Below, piece by piece: positions 39,402 to 47,706 of a DNA stretch of 48,168 nucleotides. The position numbers and the translations under genes are program-made. Source of the stretch: a bacterium. GTDB lineage: Bacteria > Omnitrophota > Gorgyraeia > Zapsychrales > Zapsychraceae. Below the pieces are notes generated by a model, which was given only the letters and a program-made list of their open reading frames with translations, did not search any database and was not told the DNA's origin. Location of the stretch: positions 1 to 48,168 of the forward strand of contig JAUIER010000024.1 in assembly GCA_030429765.1 (NCBI GenBank). Direction: 5' to 3'. Position 1 is the first letter of the stretch, and each line of letters begins with the position of its first letter.

Positions 39402-41162
39402 ATGGCCCAAGATGTACTCAAACCCCAAGTCGCGAATATTGTGTCCCGGCAGATCAAGACGCTTGTATTAGGACAAATCCCCGACGACTATTCGCCTGAT
39501 ACGCATATCGCGATCGCGCCGTTCTGTTTTCTGGATCGAGAGCATGTGTATCCCGACTGGGAAACGCTGGAATTTCAGCCGGATCCGTGGGGATCTCCGG
39601 AGGCGTTTGAAGCGGCGGGACGGGAGACGGCCGAGTATTACAAAAATTTCTTGCCGGGATATGTTAACGAACTGAACGCTATGAATGGACTTAAGTATTC
39701 GGTTCAGTTCTGGCGGATGATGGTTAATCCGTGGCTGATGAATATGATTGAGTTTGTCTGGGAGAAGCATCAGCGAATTAATGATCTGATCCAGCGCTTT
39801 GGAGATGATGAGCTTAAGGTTTCGTTGATTAAAGATACCATTGATTGGCAATTTGAGAGCTCACCGGATTTCACTGAACGAGGGATGTGCAATTATCATT
39901 TTCATGAATGGCTGTTTTCCCGATTATTGGAAAACCGGATTCCGGCACGCTGGCAGGTTACGTATCGTGATTGTTCCGCCCATCAGTCAGAGTTTATTCG
40001 ACAAGGGACGGTTCCCATCACGCCCAAATCCATATTGAAAAAGATGTACGGTAAATGGTTCTCAAATTCGTTTCAGGTTTATCGGCTCAAGCGACGTGAT
40101 GTGTGGCGGATGAAGGCATTAGTCCGCCGACGAGGAAATGGGATTAAGGGTTCAGATGATACGTTTGAATCCCCGGTGAACCGAACGTTTGATGATTGGC
40201 CGGAGGTTTTGCCGGAGATCATCCGACAGACATGCCCGAGATCCGTCCGTGAGGTATGCAAGACGATCAATGTCAATAAACGCCGGTTTGATCCCGCCCG
40301 CGTTCATCTGGTATCGTCTTCGAATTTGTGGAATGATGATTTTTCGCATAAACCGAAATTGGCCCAGGCCAAGGAACACGGGGAAAAAGTTATTGGTATT
40401 CAGCATGGGGGACACGATTACGGAACGGGGCGCGTCGACACCTTTCTGCATGAGTTGGAATATCGACAAGACCGTTTTATCACCTGGGGATGGGATCGCT
40501 GCGACAATTACGCCGGCGATTATCTGCCGCTGCCCAGTCCGATGTTGAGTCAGTGTATGGACGAGTATCAGCGCCGCACCGACAAGATTGTGATGGTGAG
40601 CATAATCGCTAACCTGCTTGATTTTCGCACGCAGTCAACTCCGCAGCCGTTGGGATGGTTGAGATATCGACGGGAAAAATGTGATTTTATTAACGGGCTG
40701 AATGATACAACCCGAATACAGCTGGCTTACCGGCCGCTGATGAATGAAACCGGGGCGTTACGGGACGCCGGGTATGTCGAGGAGAAGTTTCCGTCGCTGG
40801 AAATTATCCGCGACAATTTTCATGATGAGCTATTCGGCTGCCGTCTGTTGGTGATGGATAATCCAAGTACGACCATGAATATCGGTATGGCGGCCAATAT
40901 TCCAATGATCGCGTTCTGGAAGCCGGAAGATTTTCCATTGGCGCGCGACGCACAGCCATATTTTGATCGGCTCAGAGCGGCGGGAATTCTTTTTGATTCC
41001 GGACATGCCGCGGCCGCGAAGATCAATCAAATCTGGCCGGACATTGAAACCTGGTGGGGAAAGGCCGAGATTCAGAAGGCCCGGTCACAGTGGGTGAACC
41101 GCTTCGCGCTATGCAGTCATACCTGGAAGCGTGAATGGGTGCGGGCCTTACAGAGTTTGTGA
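39402..41162 (+). CDS. LIC12162-family putative transferase
   Basis: This 586-residue cytoplasmic protein matches the LIC12162 family, named from Leptospira and found in surface-polysaccharide loci. Features include TLVLGQIPDDYSPDTHIAIAPFCFLD near the start, the central GEKVIGIQHGGHDYG, which resembles the acceptor/donor loop of capsular and Kdo-type GT-B transferases, and a C-terminal LLVMDNPSTTMNIGMAANIPMIAFW. The last is typical of the nucleotide-binding half of GT-B folds. It probably transfers the CMP-activated sugar made by this operon onto a carrier. That function is inferred; members of the family are annotated only as putative transferases. Confidence 0.75.
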   Translation: MAQDVLKPQVANIVSRQIKTLVLGQIPDDYSPDTHIAIAPFCFLDREHVYPDWETLEFQPDPWGSPEAFEAAGRETAEYYKNFLPGYVNELNAMNGLKYSVQFWRMMVNPWLMNMIEFVWEKHQRINDLIQRFGDDELKVSLIKDTIDWQFESSPDFTERGMCNYHFHEWLFSRLLENRIPARWQVTYRDCSAHQSEFIRQGTVPITPKSILKKMYGKWFSNSFQVYRLKRRDVWRMKALVRRRGNGIKGSDDTFESPVNRTFDDWPEVLPEIIRQTCPRSVREVCKTINVNKRRFDPARVHLVSSSNLWNDDFSHKPKLAQAKEHGEKVIGIQHGGHDYGTGRVDTFLHELEYRQDRFITWGWDRCDNYAGDYLPLPSPMLSQCMDEYQRRTDKIVMVSIIANLLDFRTQSTPQPLGWLRYRREKCDFINGLNDTTRIQLAYRPLMNETGALRDAGYVEEKFPSLEIIRDNFHDELFGCRLLVMDNPSTTMNIGMAANIPMIAFWKPEDFPLARDAQPYFDRLRAAGILFDSGHAAAAKINQIWPDIETWWGKAEIQKARSQWVNRFALCSHTWKREWVRALQSL

Positions 41163-41198
41163 GATGGATATTAAAGTAGTGAAGGTGAAAAGGTAAAA

Positions 41199-43025
41199 AT
41201 GATCGGAAGTTTTCAAAAATTTAAAAAAATCGGTGAGTTTCTTACTGTCTTCAAGATTCCCAAGATCCTGCTGGTCTACAATATCGGATTGATGCTGTTG
41301 TCGGCCGTCGGACAGGCGGTGTCGATCAGCTTGTTCATTCCATTTCTGAATTCATTGCAGAACAACAATTCCGGGGAGGACAGCAGTCGGATTATCAGTT
41401 TTCTAACACATGTTTTTGCCGATTTACCGGCGGACCAGCACTACTTCTATATGCTGCTAAGCATTCTCGTGATCGTTTGCGTGGTTTATCTGCTGATGAT
41501 CGCCATCAATGTCATGATCCTGGACTTCTGTATCTACCGGATGCAGTATCAGGTGTGTCACAAGTTAATCCGCGGATTACTGAACGCCAGGTTAAAGTTT
41601 TTCTTTCAGAAAAAGTCAGGCGCGTTGATCAATAATCTGACTACGGATATCAACCGGGCGTCAACGTGTATGACCTATCTGTTGCGTATGACTTCACAAT
41701 TGCTGATTGTCGCGACTTATATCGTCACCAGCTTTATTATCGTGCCGCTTTATACGTTGGTCCTGATCGGTGTGGGCGGCGTGTTGATGGTGATCTTCAA
41801 GAAGATTTCGCCTTACCTTTACAAGATCGGGATTCATAACCGGGAGTCGGAGGTGGAGGCCAAAAATATGACGGTTGAAACATTGCAGGGAATTCGCTCG
41901 GTTATCCTGTCAAACGCGCAGGACAGTCACTTTAAGAAGTTTGGTGAAATTATCAAGGTCTATTACAATTCCGCATTCCGTTATCTGGCGGTGGTGCAGA
42001 ATGTCCCTTATTTTGTGAATGTTGTGGCTGTCTTTGTGGTGGGAACGATTCTCTTCCTTAATAAGAGTTACATTGTTGATTCGAACCCCGAGACATTTTC
42101 AAAGATTCTGTTTCTGATTGTTATTTCCGGTTTGATCTTCAAGACACTCGGGCACGCCAACGCATTGCATAATTCATATGCGTTCAACTACCCGGGAATT
42201 CCCGTGCTGCTGCAGCTGTATGACGAGATCAGAGAGTATGACGCTAAATTAACGGAGAACCGATTGTCAGTGAAGACGTTTGATCAGCATATTGCGGCGA
42301 ACAATTTGTCATTTGAATATCTGCATGAAACACCGATTCTGCGTTCGGTAAATTTTGAGATTCACAAGGATCAGAAGGTCGCCTTTGTGGGGTCCTCCGG
42401 CAGCGGCAAGTCGACGGTGATCGATGTGATCAGCGGATTTCATGACGATTACGAGGGCAGTATCCAAGTCGATGGTAAAGAGCTCAGGGATCTGAACAAG
42501 GGAGAGTGGCGGGGGTTGATCGGTTACGTCAGTCAGGAAAGTTTTTTGTTTAATGATTCGGTCCGGAATAATTTACTCTTTGGGTTCGATCAGGAAATAT
42601 CGGATGAAGAACTGATGCGGGCATGTCGATGCGCTCAATTGGAAGAGGCCATTTTAGGATTCAAGGAAGGGCTGGATACGGAGCTTGGCGAGCGCGGCAT
42701 CCGTTTGTCAGGTGGAGAGAAGCAGCGCCTGGCCATCGCCCGGATCTTTATTCATAATCCGTCGATCGTGCTGCTCGACGAGGCGACAAGTTCGCTGGAT
42801 TCAGCCGCCGAGCAGAAGGTCAAGGATGCGTTAAACGAGTTGGGTAAGGGGCGGACCGTGATAGCGGTCGCTCATCGATTGTCAACGATTGTAGATTTTG
42901 ACATGATCTATGTTCTGGAGGATGGACGTATTGTGGAAAGCGGGTCGCATACGGAGCTGCTCGCCCGTGAAGGCAAGTATTACAGTCTGTATACGATCCA
43001 GAACAAAGAAAACGCTTTTGCGTAA
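41199..43025 (+). CDS. MsbA-like ABC exporter (fused permease and ATPase)
   Basis: This 608-residue half-transporter has six membrane helices in the first about 320 residues and an ATPase domain. Walker A is GSSGSGKST at 398-406 (Lys404), the Q-loop is YVSQESFLFNDSV, the signature is LSGGEKQR, Walker B is IVLLDEATSSLDS, and the switch His is in AHRLSTI. It dimerises to export a lipid-linked or hydrophobic product across the inner membrane. Its place in the polysaccharide operon suggests it flips a lipid-linked sugar, like the exporters of other glycan loci. AAGGT precedes the start. Confidence 0.92.
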   Translation: MIGSFQKFKKIGEFLTVFKIPKILLVYNIGLMLLSAVGQAVSISLFIPFLNSLQNNNSGEDSSRIISFLTHVFADLPADQHYFYMLLSILVIVCVVYLLMIAINVMILDFCIYRMQYQVCHKLIRGLLNARLKFFFQKKSGALINNLTTDINRASTCMTYLLRMTSQLLIVATYIVTSFIIVPLYTLVLIGVGGVLMVIFKKISPYLYKIGIHNRESEVEAKNMTVETLQGIRSVILSNAQDSHFKKFGEIIKVYYNSAFRYLAVVQNVPYFVNVVAVFVVGTILFLNKSYIVDSNPETFSKILFLIVISGLIFKTLGHANALHNSYAFNYPGIPVLLQLYDEIREYDAKLTENRLSVKTFDQHIAANNLSFEYLHETPILRSVNFEIHKDQKVAFVGSSGSGKSTVIDVISGFHDDYEGSIQVDGKELRDLNKGEWRGLIGYVSQESFLFNDSVRNNLLFGFDQEISDEELMRACRCAQLEEAILGFKEGLDTELGERGIRLSGGEKQRLAIARIFIHNPSIVLLDEATSSLDSAAEQKVKDALNELGKGRTVIAVAHRLSTIVDFDMIYVLEDGRIVESGSHTELLAREGKYYSLYTIQNKENAFA

Positions 43026-43142
43026 ACACAGAATTTGATTTATAGCAGGGCCGTTTGATATTTACAGATTGCATTTCAGATTCTCAGCGACGGCACGAAT
43101 ACGATTTTATAATATTCAATTTGTACAACCCTGGAGGTACAC

Positions 43143-44972
43143 ATGCCAGTACAAACCTTAGAAGCGCCAAAACGGGATACGTCGGTTAAGCGACGATATG
43201 ACATCTCGAATTTATGGATCACTCTGCCGCAGCGGGATACGCCGGGTACATTTCCGCCGTACGGCATTATGTCGGTCATGACGTATCTGAAGAAATTCGG
43301 ATACAATAATATGGAATTGTATAACATGGATTTGGACCGGCCGACACGGCAGGAGGCCATTGACCGAATCGCGTTGTCGAACCCGGAGATATTGTTGATC
43401 AGCGCGCCGGCATCGACCTGCTATGAAAATGCCAAGTACTACGCGGCAGAAGTCCGCAAACGATTGCCGAATGTCTACATCATTCTGGGCGGGGCGTTGG
43501 CGGCCAGCGCGGAGATTATCTGTAAGATGACTGAAGTGGATATGTGTATCCTGGGTGAGGGGGAATACGCCTGTTTGGAAGTTTTTGATCAATTGGCGGA
43601 AGATTTTGGCAACAGAAATTTTCGACACATCAAAGGACTGGGTTATCTGAACAGTGCCGGTACGTTCATCAACACCGGTTATCCCGACCAGATGCCGAAA
43701 GATGAGATGTATGAGGTCGATTGGGAATTGTTGGGCGAAAAAGGTATCAAACATTGTATGCCCAATTTTTCTGAGTTCGCCAACAACTCGTATGCGTATA
43801 AATATTGGTTTCCCGAAGGACTTGAGGACGCCGATCCGAAGATTCTGAACTCTAATGTGGGAACGCTTTCGTTGTCTAAAGGATGTGTGGCCCGCTGTAC
43901 GTTCTGTCACCGCTTTATCAAGGGTATACGATTTATTCCGCCGGAAATATGTGTGGAACGGATCAAAGAGTTAAGGGACAAATATAATTGCGGCGTATTC
44001 TCATTCGGAGATGAGTGTTTCGGTGCCGATCAAAAATGGCTCAAGGAATTTTGCCGGCAAATCAAACCGTTGAATGTCCGCTGGACGGCCGCCGGGATGC
44101 GTGTGCAGAACATGTCGCCTGAGATCATCGCGATGATGAAGGACGCGGGGTGCGGCTCGATCGTTTACGGGATGGAAACCGGCAGTGACCGGATCCTGCA
44201 GATCATGGAAAAACGGGCGAGTTTACAGGACAATGTCAACGCGTTTAAGTGGACGCTCGATGCCGGCCTGTATACCATTCCTCAGTTGATCCTTGGAATG
44301 CCGGGAGAAAATCGCGAAACGATCGAAGAGTCAGCTGAGTTTATTTCACACTTTCTCACGCTCCACAAGGATCAAAATCCGATGGAACTGAGTATCAACT
44401 TTGCGCAGGCGCTGCCCGGTACGCCGCTGTATGAATACGCCCGGCACAAAGGCTTGATCGGACCGACGATGGAAGAGGAGGAGGAATATCTACTGCTCGT
44501 GTCCGACCGTAATGCCAGTGACGCCGAGACCACGCTGGACTTGACCGGTTATCCGCGTCTGATCTTATTGTCGTGGAGAGATCTGGTTCGGATTACAACC
44601 TGCCATCGGTATGTTGAAAAATTCGGTTATGATCATTACCTGAAGCATGTGCTGGGTGAAGACAAGAAACCGAGTTTCTGGAAACTTTTATTCGGTATCA
44701 AATTCAACCGGATGGTATTTGTCTATCCGAAGTTTGTGTACAAGACGCGCGGATTACTTTGGTTTTATTCGTTTGTCGATATTCTTGTCCGGCGACGGCA
44801 ACCCAAGCGGGCCTTCAGTCAGCTGTGGGAGGTTATCCGGTTTTACGCCAAAGGCGGCCCAAAGAGTATTGAGCAGATTGAAACAAAATCTTTGCGACGA
44901 ATCGTCGAGAAAGACATGGGCGGGCCGTATAAGTCTTCGCCCGAAATGGTGGAACTAAGAAAAGGCCGTTAA
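43143..44972 (+). CDS. B12-binding-domain radical SAM enzyme
   Basis: This 609-residue protein has an N-terminal cobalamin-binding Rossmann domain (about 25-165, with GTFPPYGIMSVMTYLKKFGY and IILGGALAASAEIICKM; no DxHxxG histidine, so base-off/His-off binding). A radical SAM barrel follows, with the cluster cysteines Cys248, Cys252 and Cys255 in CVARCTFC. The C-terminal about 120 residues are basic and aromatic. Members methylate unreactive carbons or rearrange substrates (BchE/class B methyltransferase group). GGAGG supports the start. A 117-base gap precedes it, so it may have its own promoter. In a sugar operon it could C-methylate or deoxygenate the sugar; this is inferred. Confidence 0.88.
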   Translation: MPVQTLEAPKRDTSVKRRYDISNLWITLPQRDTPGTFPPYGIMSVMTYLKKFGYNNMELYNMDLDRPTRQEAIDRIALSNPEILLISAPASTCYENAKYYAAEVRKRLPNVYIILGGALAASAEIICKMTEVDMCILGEGEYACLEVFDQLAEDFGNRNFRHIKGLGYLNSAGTFINTGYPDQMPKDEMYEVDWELLGEKGIKHCMPNFSEFANNSYAYKYWFPEGLEDADPKILNSNVGTLSLSKGCVARCTFCHRFIKGIRFIPPEICVERIKELRDKYNCGVFSFGDECFGADQKWLKEFCRQIKPLNVRWTAAGMRVQNMSPEIIAMMKDAGCGSIVYGMETGSDRILQIMEKRASLQDNVNAFKWTLDAGLYTIPQLILGMPGENRETIEESAEFISHFLTLHKDQNPMELSINFAQALPGTPLYEYARHKGLIGPTMEEEEEYLLLVSDRNASDAETTLDLTGYPRLILLSWRDLVRITTCHRYVEKFGYDHYLKHVLGEDKKPSFWKLLFGIKFNRMVFVYPKFVYKTRGLLWFYSFVDILVRRRQPKRAFSQLWEVIRFYAKGGPKSIEQIETKSLRRIVEKDMGGPYKSSPEMVELRKGR

Positions 44973-45046
44973 CACCTGAAGCCATCGGAATGGTTTTCGG
45001 ATCCAGACATAGTCCAAAATAAGTGAATCCATTGAATATATAAAGA

Positions 45047-45063
45047 GTACGTGACAAGCGTAC
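45047..45063. promoter_or_regulatory. Inverted repeat before the dehydrogenase gene
   Basis: GTACG-tgacaag-CGTAC has perfect 5-base arms with a 7-base spacer, 24 bases before the ATG at 45088, within a 115-base gap. It may be an operator or a small RNA hairpin. No clear promoter boxes accompany it. Confidence 0.3.
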
Positions 45064-45087
45064 ATATATAACAATCATGGGGGACAC

Positions 45088-46005
45088 ATGAGCGAGAAAA
45101 TACTGACAGCAACATCTAGCTTCGCTAAATTTGATCAACGGGCTATGGACTTGTTTCGACAGGCCGATATGGAGGTGGTCCACAATCCTCACGGACGTAA
45201 ATTAACCAAGCCTGAGTTAATCGGCTTGTTGTCCGGCATCACGGGCCTGATAGCCGGACTGGAAACCATCGACCGTGAGGTGATGCAGCAGTCGGATCTC
45301 AAGGTCATCTCGCGCTGCGGGGTCGGGATGTCTAATGTTGATCTCAAGGCGGCGGAAGACCTGGGGATCGCTGTTTTCTCGACGCCGGATGCCCCGACTG
45401 AGGCTGTGGCGGAGCTGACGCTGGCGGGCATTCTCAGTTGTCTGCGCCGGATTCCCACGATGAATCAGGATTTACATAACGGCCAATGGAGCCGGCAGAA
45501 CGGTATGCAGCTTAAAGGTAAATCGGTTTTGATAGTTGGACTTGGTCGAATCGGACAGCGTGTGGCCAAACTGCTTCAGCCGTTTGATGTCAATATCCTG
45601 ATTGCCGATCCGTACGTTGAAGACGAGGCGAATGTCACATTACGCGAAGGCCTGGAACGCGCGGACATTATCACACTTCATTTGAGCGGGGGTGAATGTC
45701 TGCTGGGTGAAAAAGAATTCGCCCTGATGAAGGAAGGTGTGGTGATTTGCAATGCCGCGCGCGGGACGCTGATCGATGAAGCGCAGTTGATCAAGGGGCT
45801 CGAATCGGGGCGTGTCAGTTCGTGCTGGATTGATACGTTTGCGGATGAACCTTACAGCGGACAGTTGCGGGATTTTTCGCAGGCTATTTTAACCCCGCAT
45901 GTGGGTTCGTTCACGCGTGAGTGCCGGGCGCAAATGGAATATGAAGCGGCCTACAATTTAGTGCAGGCCCTACGGACACATCGGGGCGGGGCCGTACACA
46001 CATAA
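45088..46005 (+). CDS. D-2-hydroxyacid dehydrogenase (phosphoglycerate dehydrogenase-like)
   Basis: This 305-residue NAD-dependent dehydrogenase has the SerA-type layout: SRCGVGMSNVDLKAAEDLGI with the substrate-binding Arg, GLGRIGQRVAKLL for NAD binding, NAARGTLIDEAQLIKGLESGRV, and LTPHVGSFTREC with the catalytic His. It lacks the C-terminal ACT regulatory domain of SerA. It reduces or oxidises a 2-keto/2-hydroxy acid. In this operon it may build a hydroxyacyl or glyceryl substituent, such as the glycerate side groups found on some polysaccharides. That is a guess from context. Confidence 0.85.
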   Translation: MSEKILTATSSFAKFDQRAMDLFRQADMEVVHNPHGRKLTKPELIGLLSGITGLIAGLETIDREVMQQSDLKVISRCGVGMSNVDLKAAEDLGIAVFSTPDAPTEAVAELTLAGILSCLRRIPTMNQDLHNGQWSRQNGMQLKGKSVLIVGLGRIGQRVAKLLQPFDVNILIADPYVEDEANVTLREGLERADIITLHLSGGECLLGEKEFALMKEGVVICNAARGTLIDEAQLIKGLESGRVSSCWIDTFADEPYSGQLRDFSQAILTPHVGSFTRECRAQMEYEAAYNLVQALRTHRGGAVHT

Positions 46006-46024
46006 AGAAATTGGAGATCGAAAC

Positions 46025-46756
46025 TTGATATCAGCATTACTCTTGGGACGTAAGGGAAGCGTCGGCTTTCCCGGTAAAAATACATATCCGCTTTTCGGTC
46101 AACCCATGGCGTTTTATCCCATGGACGCGGCCAAGAAATCCAAGCATGTCGATCGGGTCTATCTATCGACGGATGATGAGGCGCTGATGGAGATCGCGCG
46201 TCAACATGACGTTGAGGTTATCGTCCGGCCGGACTATCTGTGCACCAAAGAAGCCCTGGGCGAGGATGCGTACAAACATGGAGTGGAGGAAATCACACGG
46301 ATGCAGGGCGAGCAGGAGTTGCTCGTGCTGCTGTTCTGCAATGCGGCTACGATCAAGGCGGAGTTGATCGATGAGGGTATTGAGACTTTACGCCGACATC
46401 CTGATTTTGATTCGGCCGTCACAGTGTCCCGGTACAACATGTGGTCCCCGTTGCGGGCGCGAAGGGTTTCCGACGACGGAAGTCTTCAGCCTTTTGTTCC
46501 ATTTGAAACATTTGGCGATCCCAAGACATTGAACTGTGATCGCGATTCACAGGGAGATGTGCTGTTTGCGGATATGAGTACATCAATTGTCCGTCCGAAA
46601 TGTATCGAACAGATGGAAGACGGTTTGCTGCCGCAAAAATGGATGGGCCAAAAGATCTATCCGATTCAGAATGAAGCCGGATGTGATGTGGACTATGAAT
46701 GGCAAATGCCTCAAGTGGAATATTGGCTTAAGAAGAATGGGATTGTAAACGTATGA
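46025..46756 (+). CDS. NeuA-like CMP-sugar cytidylyltransferase
   Basis: This 243-residue protein carries the CMP-sialate synthetase signature LLGRKGSVGFPGKN at the N-terminus, then STDDEALMEIARQHDVEVIVRPDYL. It should activate a nonulosonic acid with CTP. It starts at TTG, with GGAG nine bases upstream; no ATG lies ahead of the conserved motif. The stop overlaps the FkbM gene (ATGA). It is the second cytidylyltransferase of the operon (the first at 27857 is SpsF-type), while only one NeuB-type synthase is seen, so one of the two may use a different sugar. Confidence 0.87.
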   Translation: MISALLLGRKGSVGFPGKNTYPLFGQPMAFYPMDAAKKSKHVDRVYLSTDDEALMEIARQHDVEVIVRPDYLCTKEALGEDAYKHGVEEITRMQGEQELLVLLFCNAATIKAELIDEGIETLRRHPDFDSAVTVSRYNMWSPLRARRVSDDGSLQPFVPFETFGDPKTLNCDRDSQGDVLFADMSTSIVRPKCIEQMEDGLLPQKWMGQKIYPIQNEAGCDVDYEWQMPQVEYWLKKNGIVNV

Positions 46757-47658
46757 GTTTAACACAACGACGTAAACAAAAGTTTAATCGCCGATATCTG
46801 ACCGAGGCCGGCACGAAGATCGGCTTTGTCGATGTGGGGTCCGGCGGGCCGCTCAAAGCGCCGTGGAGTCATTTCCCCGACGAGGTGATCGAGAATATCG
46901 CGATCGAACCCACGTCCGACACGAACGGGCTGCCTTTGTGTATTTCCAATCGATTAGGCGAAAGTAAATTCTATATCGCCGAAGACGAGCGCGGATCATC
47001 GCTGCATGAACCGTTAGAGCAATTTGCCAAGCGGTTTGGTCAGGACTCCATCTTAACCAAGAGAACGATTGATGTGGAGCTGACGACACTGGATCATCTT
47101 TTTGAAAAAAAGCAATCCGAGATCGATGCGCTGGACGTCAACACGGAAGGGCATGATTTTCAGGTATTGGAAGGCGCGCAATCACTTTTGGAAAACGGAT
47201 GTATCAAGCTGATCAAGGTGGAGTTTGAAGTAACACGGGTCTGGAAAGACCAGGGTTGGTTCAGTGACATTGATCAGTATTTGAGGCAAAAGGGCTTTGA
47301 GCTGGCCAACATCGAAATGGATTATGCCAAGCCGGTCCGCGTGAAGAGTATTTTTCATCACGGTGAGCCGTTGTGGGGCAAGGCCTATTACGTGCCGGCG
47401 AGCCATACCTGGGAGCAACGCTTTAGAGATCGCGCGCATGTTCTTAAAGGGGTCACATTGTACACGGCCGCCGATATACCGGGCTGGGCCGTCGATCTGA
47501 TTCAATGGGGACGGGATAGAAATTTGGTGACAGATGCCGAAGCGTTGGAAAAACAAATCAAGTGGGCGATGAAATTGGCGGTTCTCGACGAGGCCAAGAA
47601 AGAATTGGTGAGCTTTATCAAGTTGCCCGCGCGGGTTGTTAAATATTTAATCGGTTGA
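46753..47658 (+). CDS. FkbM-family methyltransferase
   Basis: This 301-residue protein has a SAM-dependent methyltransferase core of the FkbM type: IGFVDVGSGGPLKAPW for AdoMet binding, TTLDHLFEKKQSEIDALDVNTEGHDFQVLEGAQSLLENG, and LIKVEFEV. These match the family's 'D-x-EGHE-x-x-VL-x-GA' pattern. It transfers a methyl group to a hydroxyl of a sugar or polyketide. About 90 extra C-terminal residues follow the core. Translation is coupled to the upstream NeuA-like gene through ATGA. The likely target is the sugar made by this operon. Confidence 0.85.
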   Translation: MSLTQRRKQKFNRRYLTEAGTKIGFVDVGSGGPLKAPWSHFPDEVIENIAIEPTSDTNGLPLCISNRLGESKFYIAEDERGSSLHEPLEQFAKRFGQDSILTKRTIDVELTTLDHLFEKKQSEIDALDVNTEGHDFQVLEGAQSLLENGCIKLIKVEFEVTRVWKDQGWFSDIDQYLRQKGFELANIEMDYAKPVRVKSIFHHGEPLWGKAYYVPASHTWEQRFRDRAHVLKGVTLYTAADIPGWAVDLIQWGRDRNLVTDAEALEKQIKWAMKLAVLDEAKKELVSFIKLPARVVKYLIG

Positions 47659-47706
47659 CGCTGGAACTCCGTTTACGAGACGGAAAAACAAGTTTAAGGA
47701 CAGACA

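Noticed and set aside
43212-43910. Minus-strand 232-residue reading frame
   Set aside because: It lies wholly inside the radical SAM gene, antisense to its conserved B12-binding domain and cluster motif.
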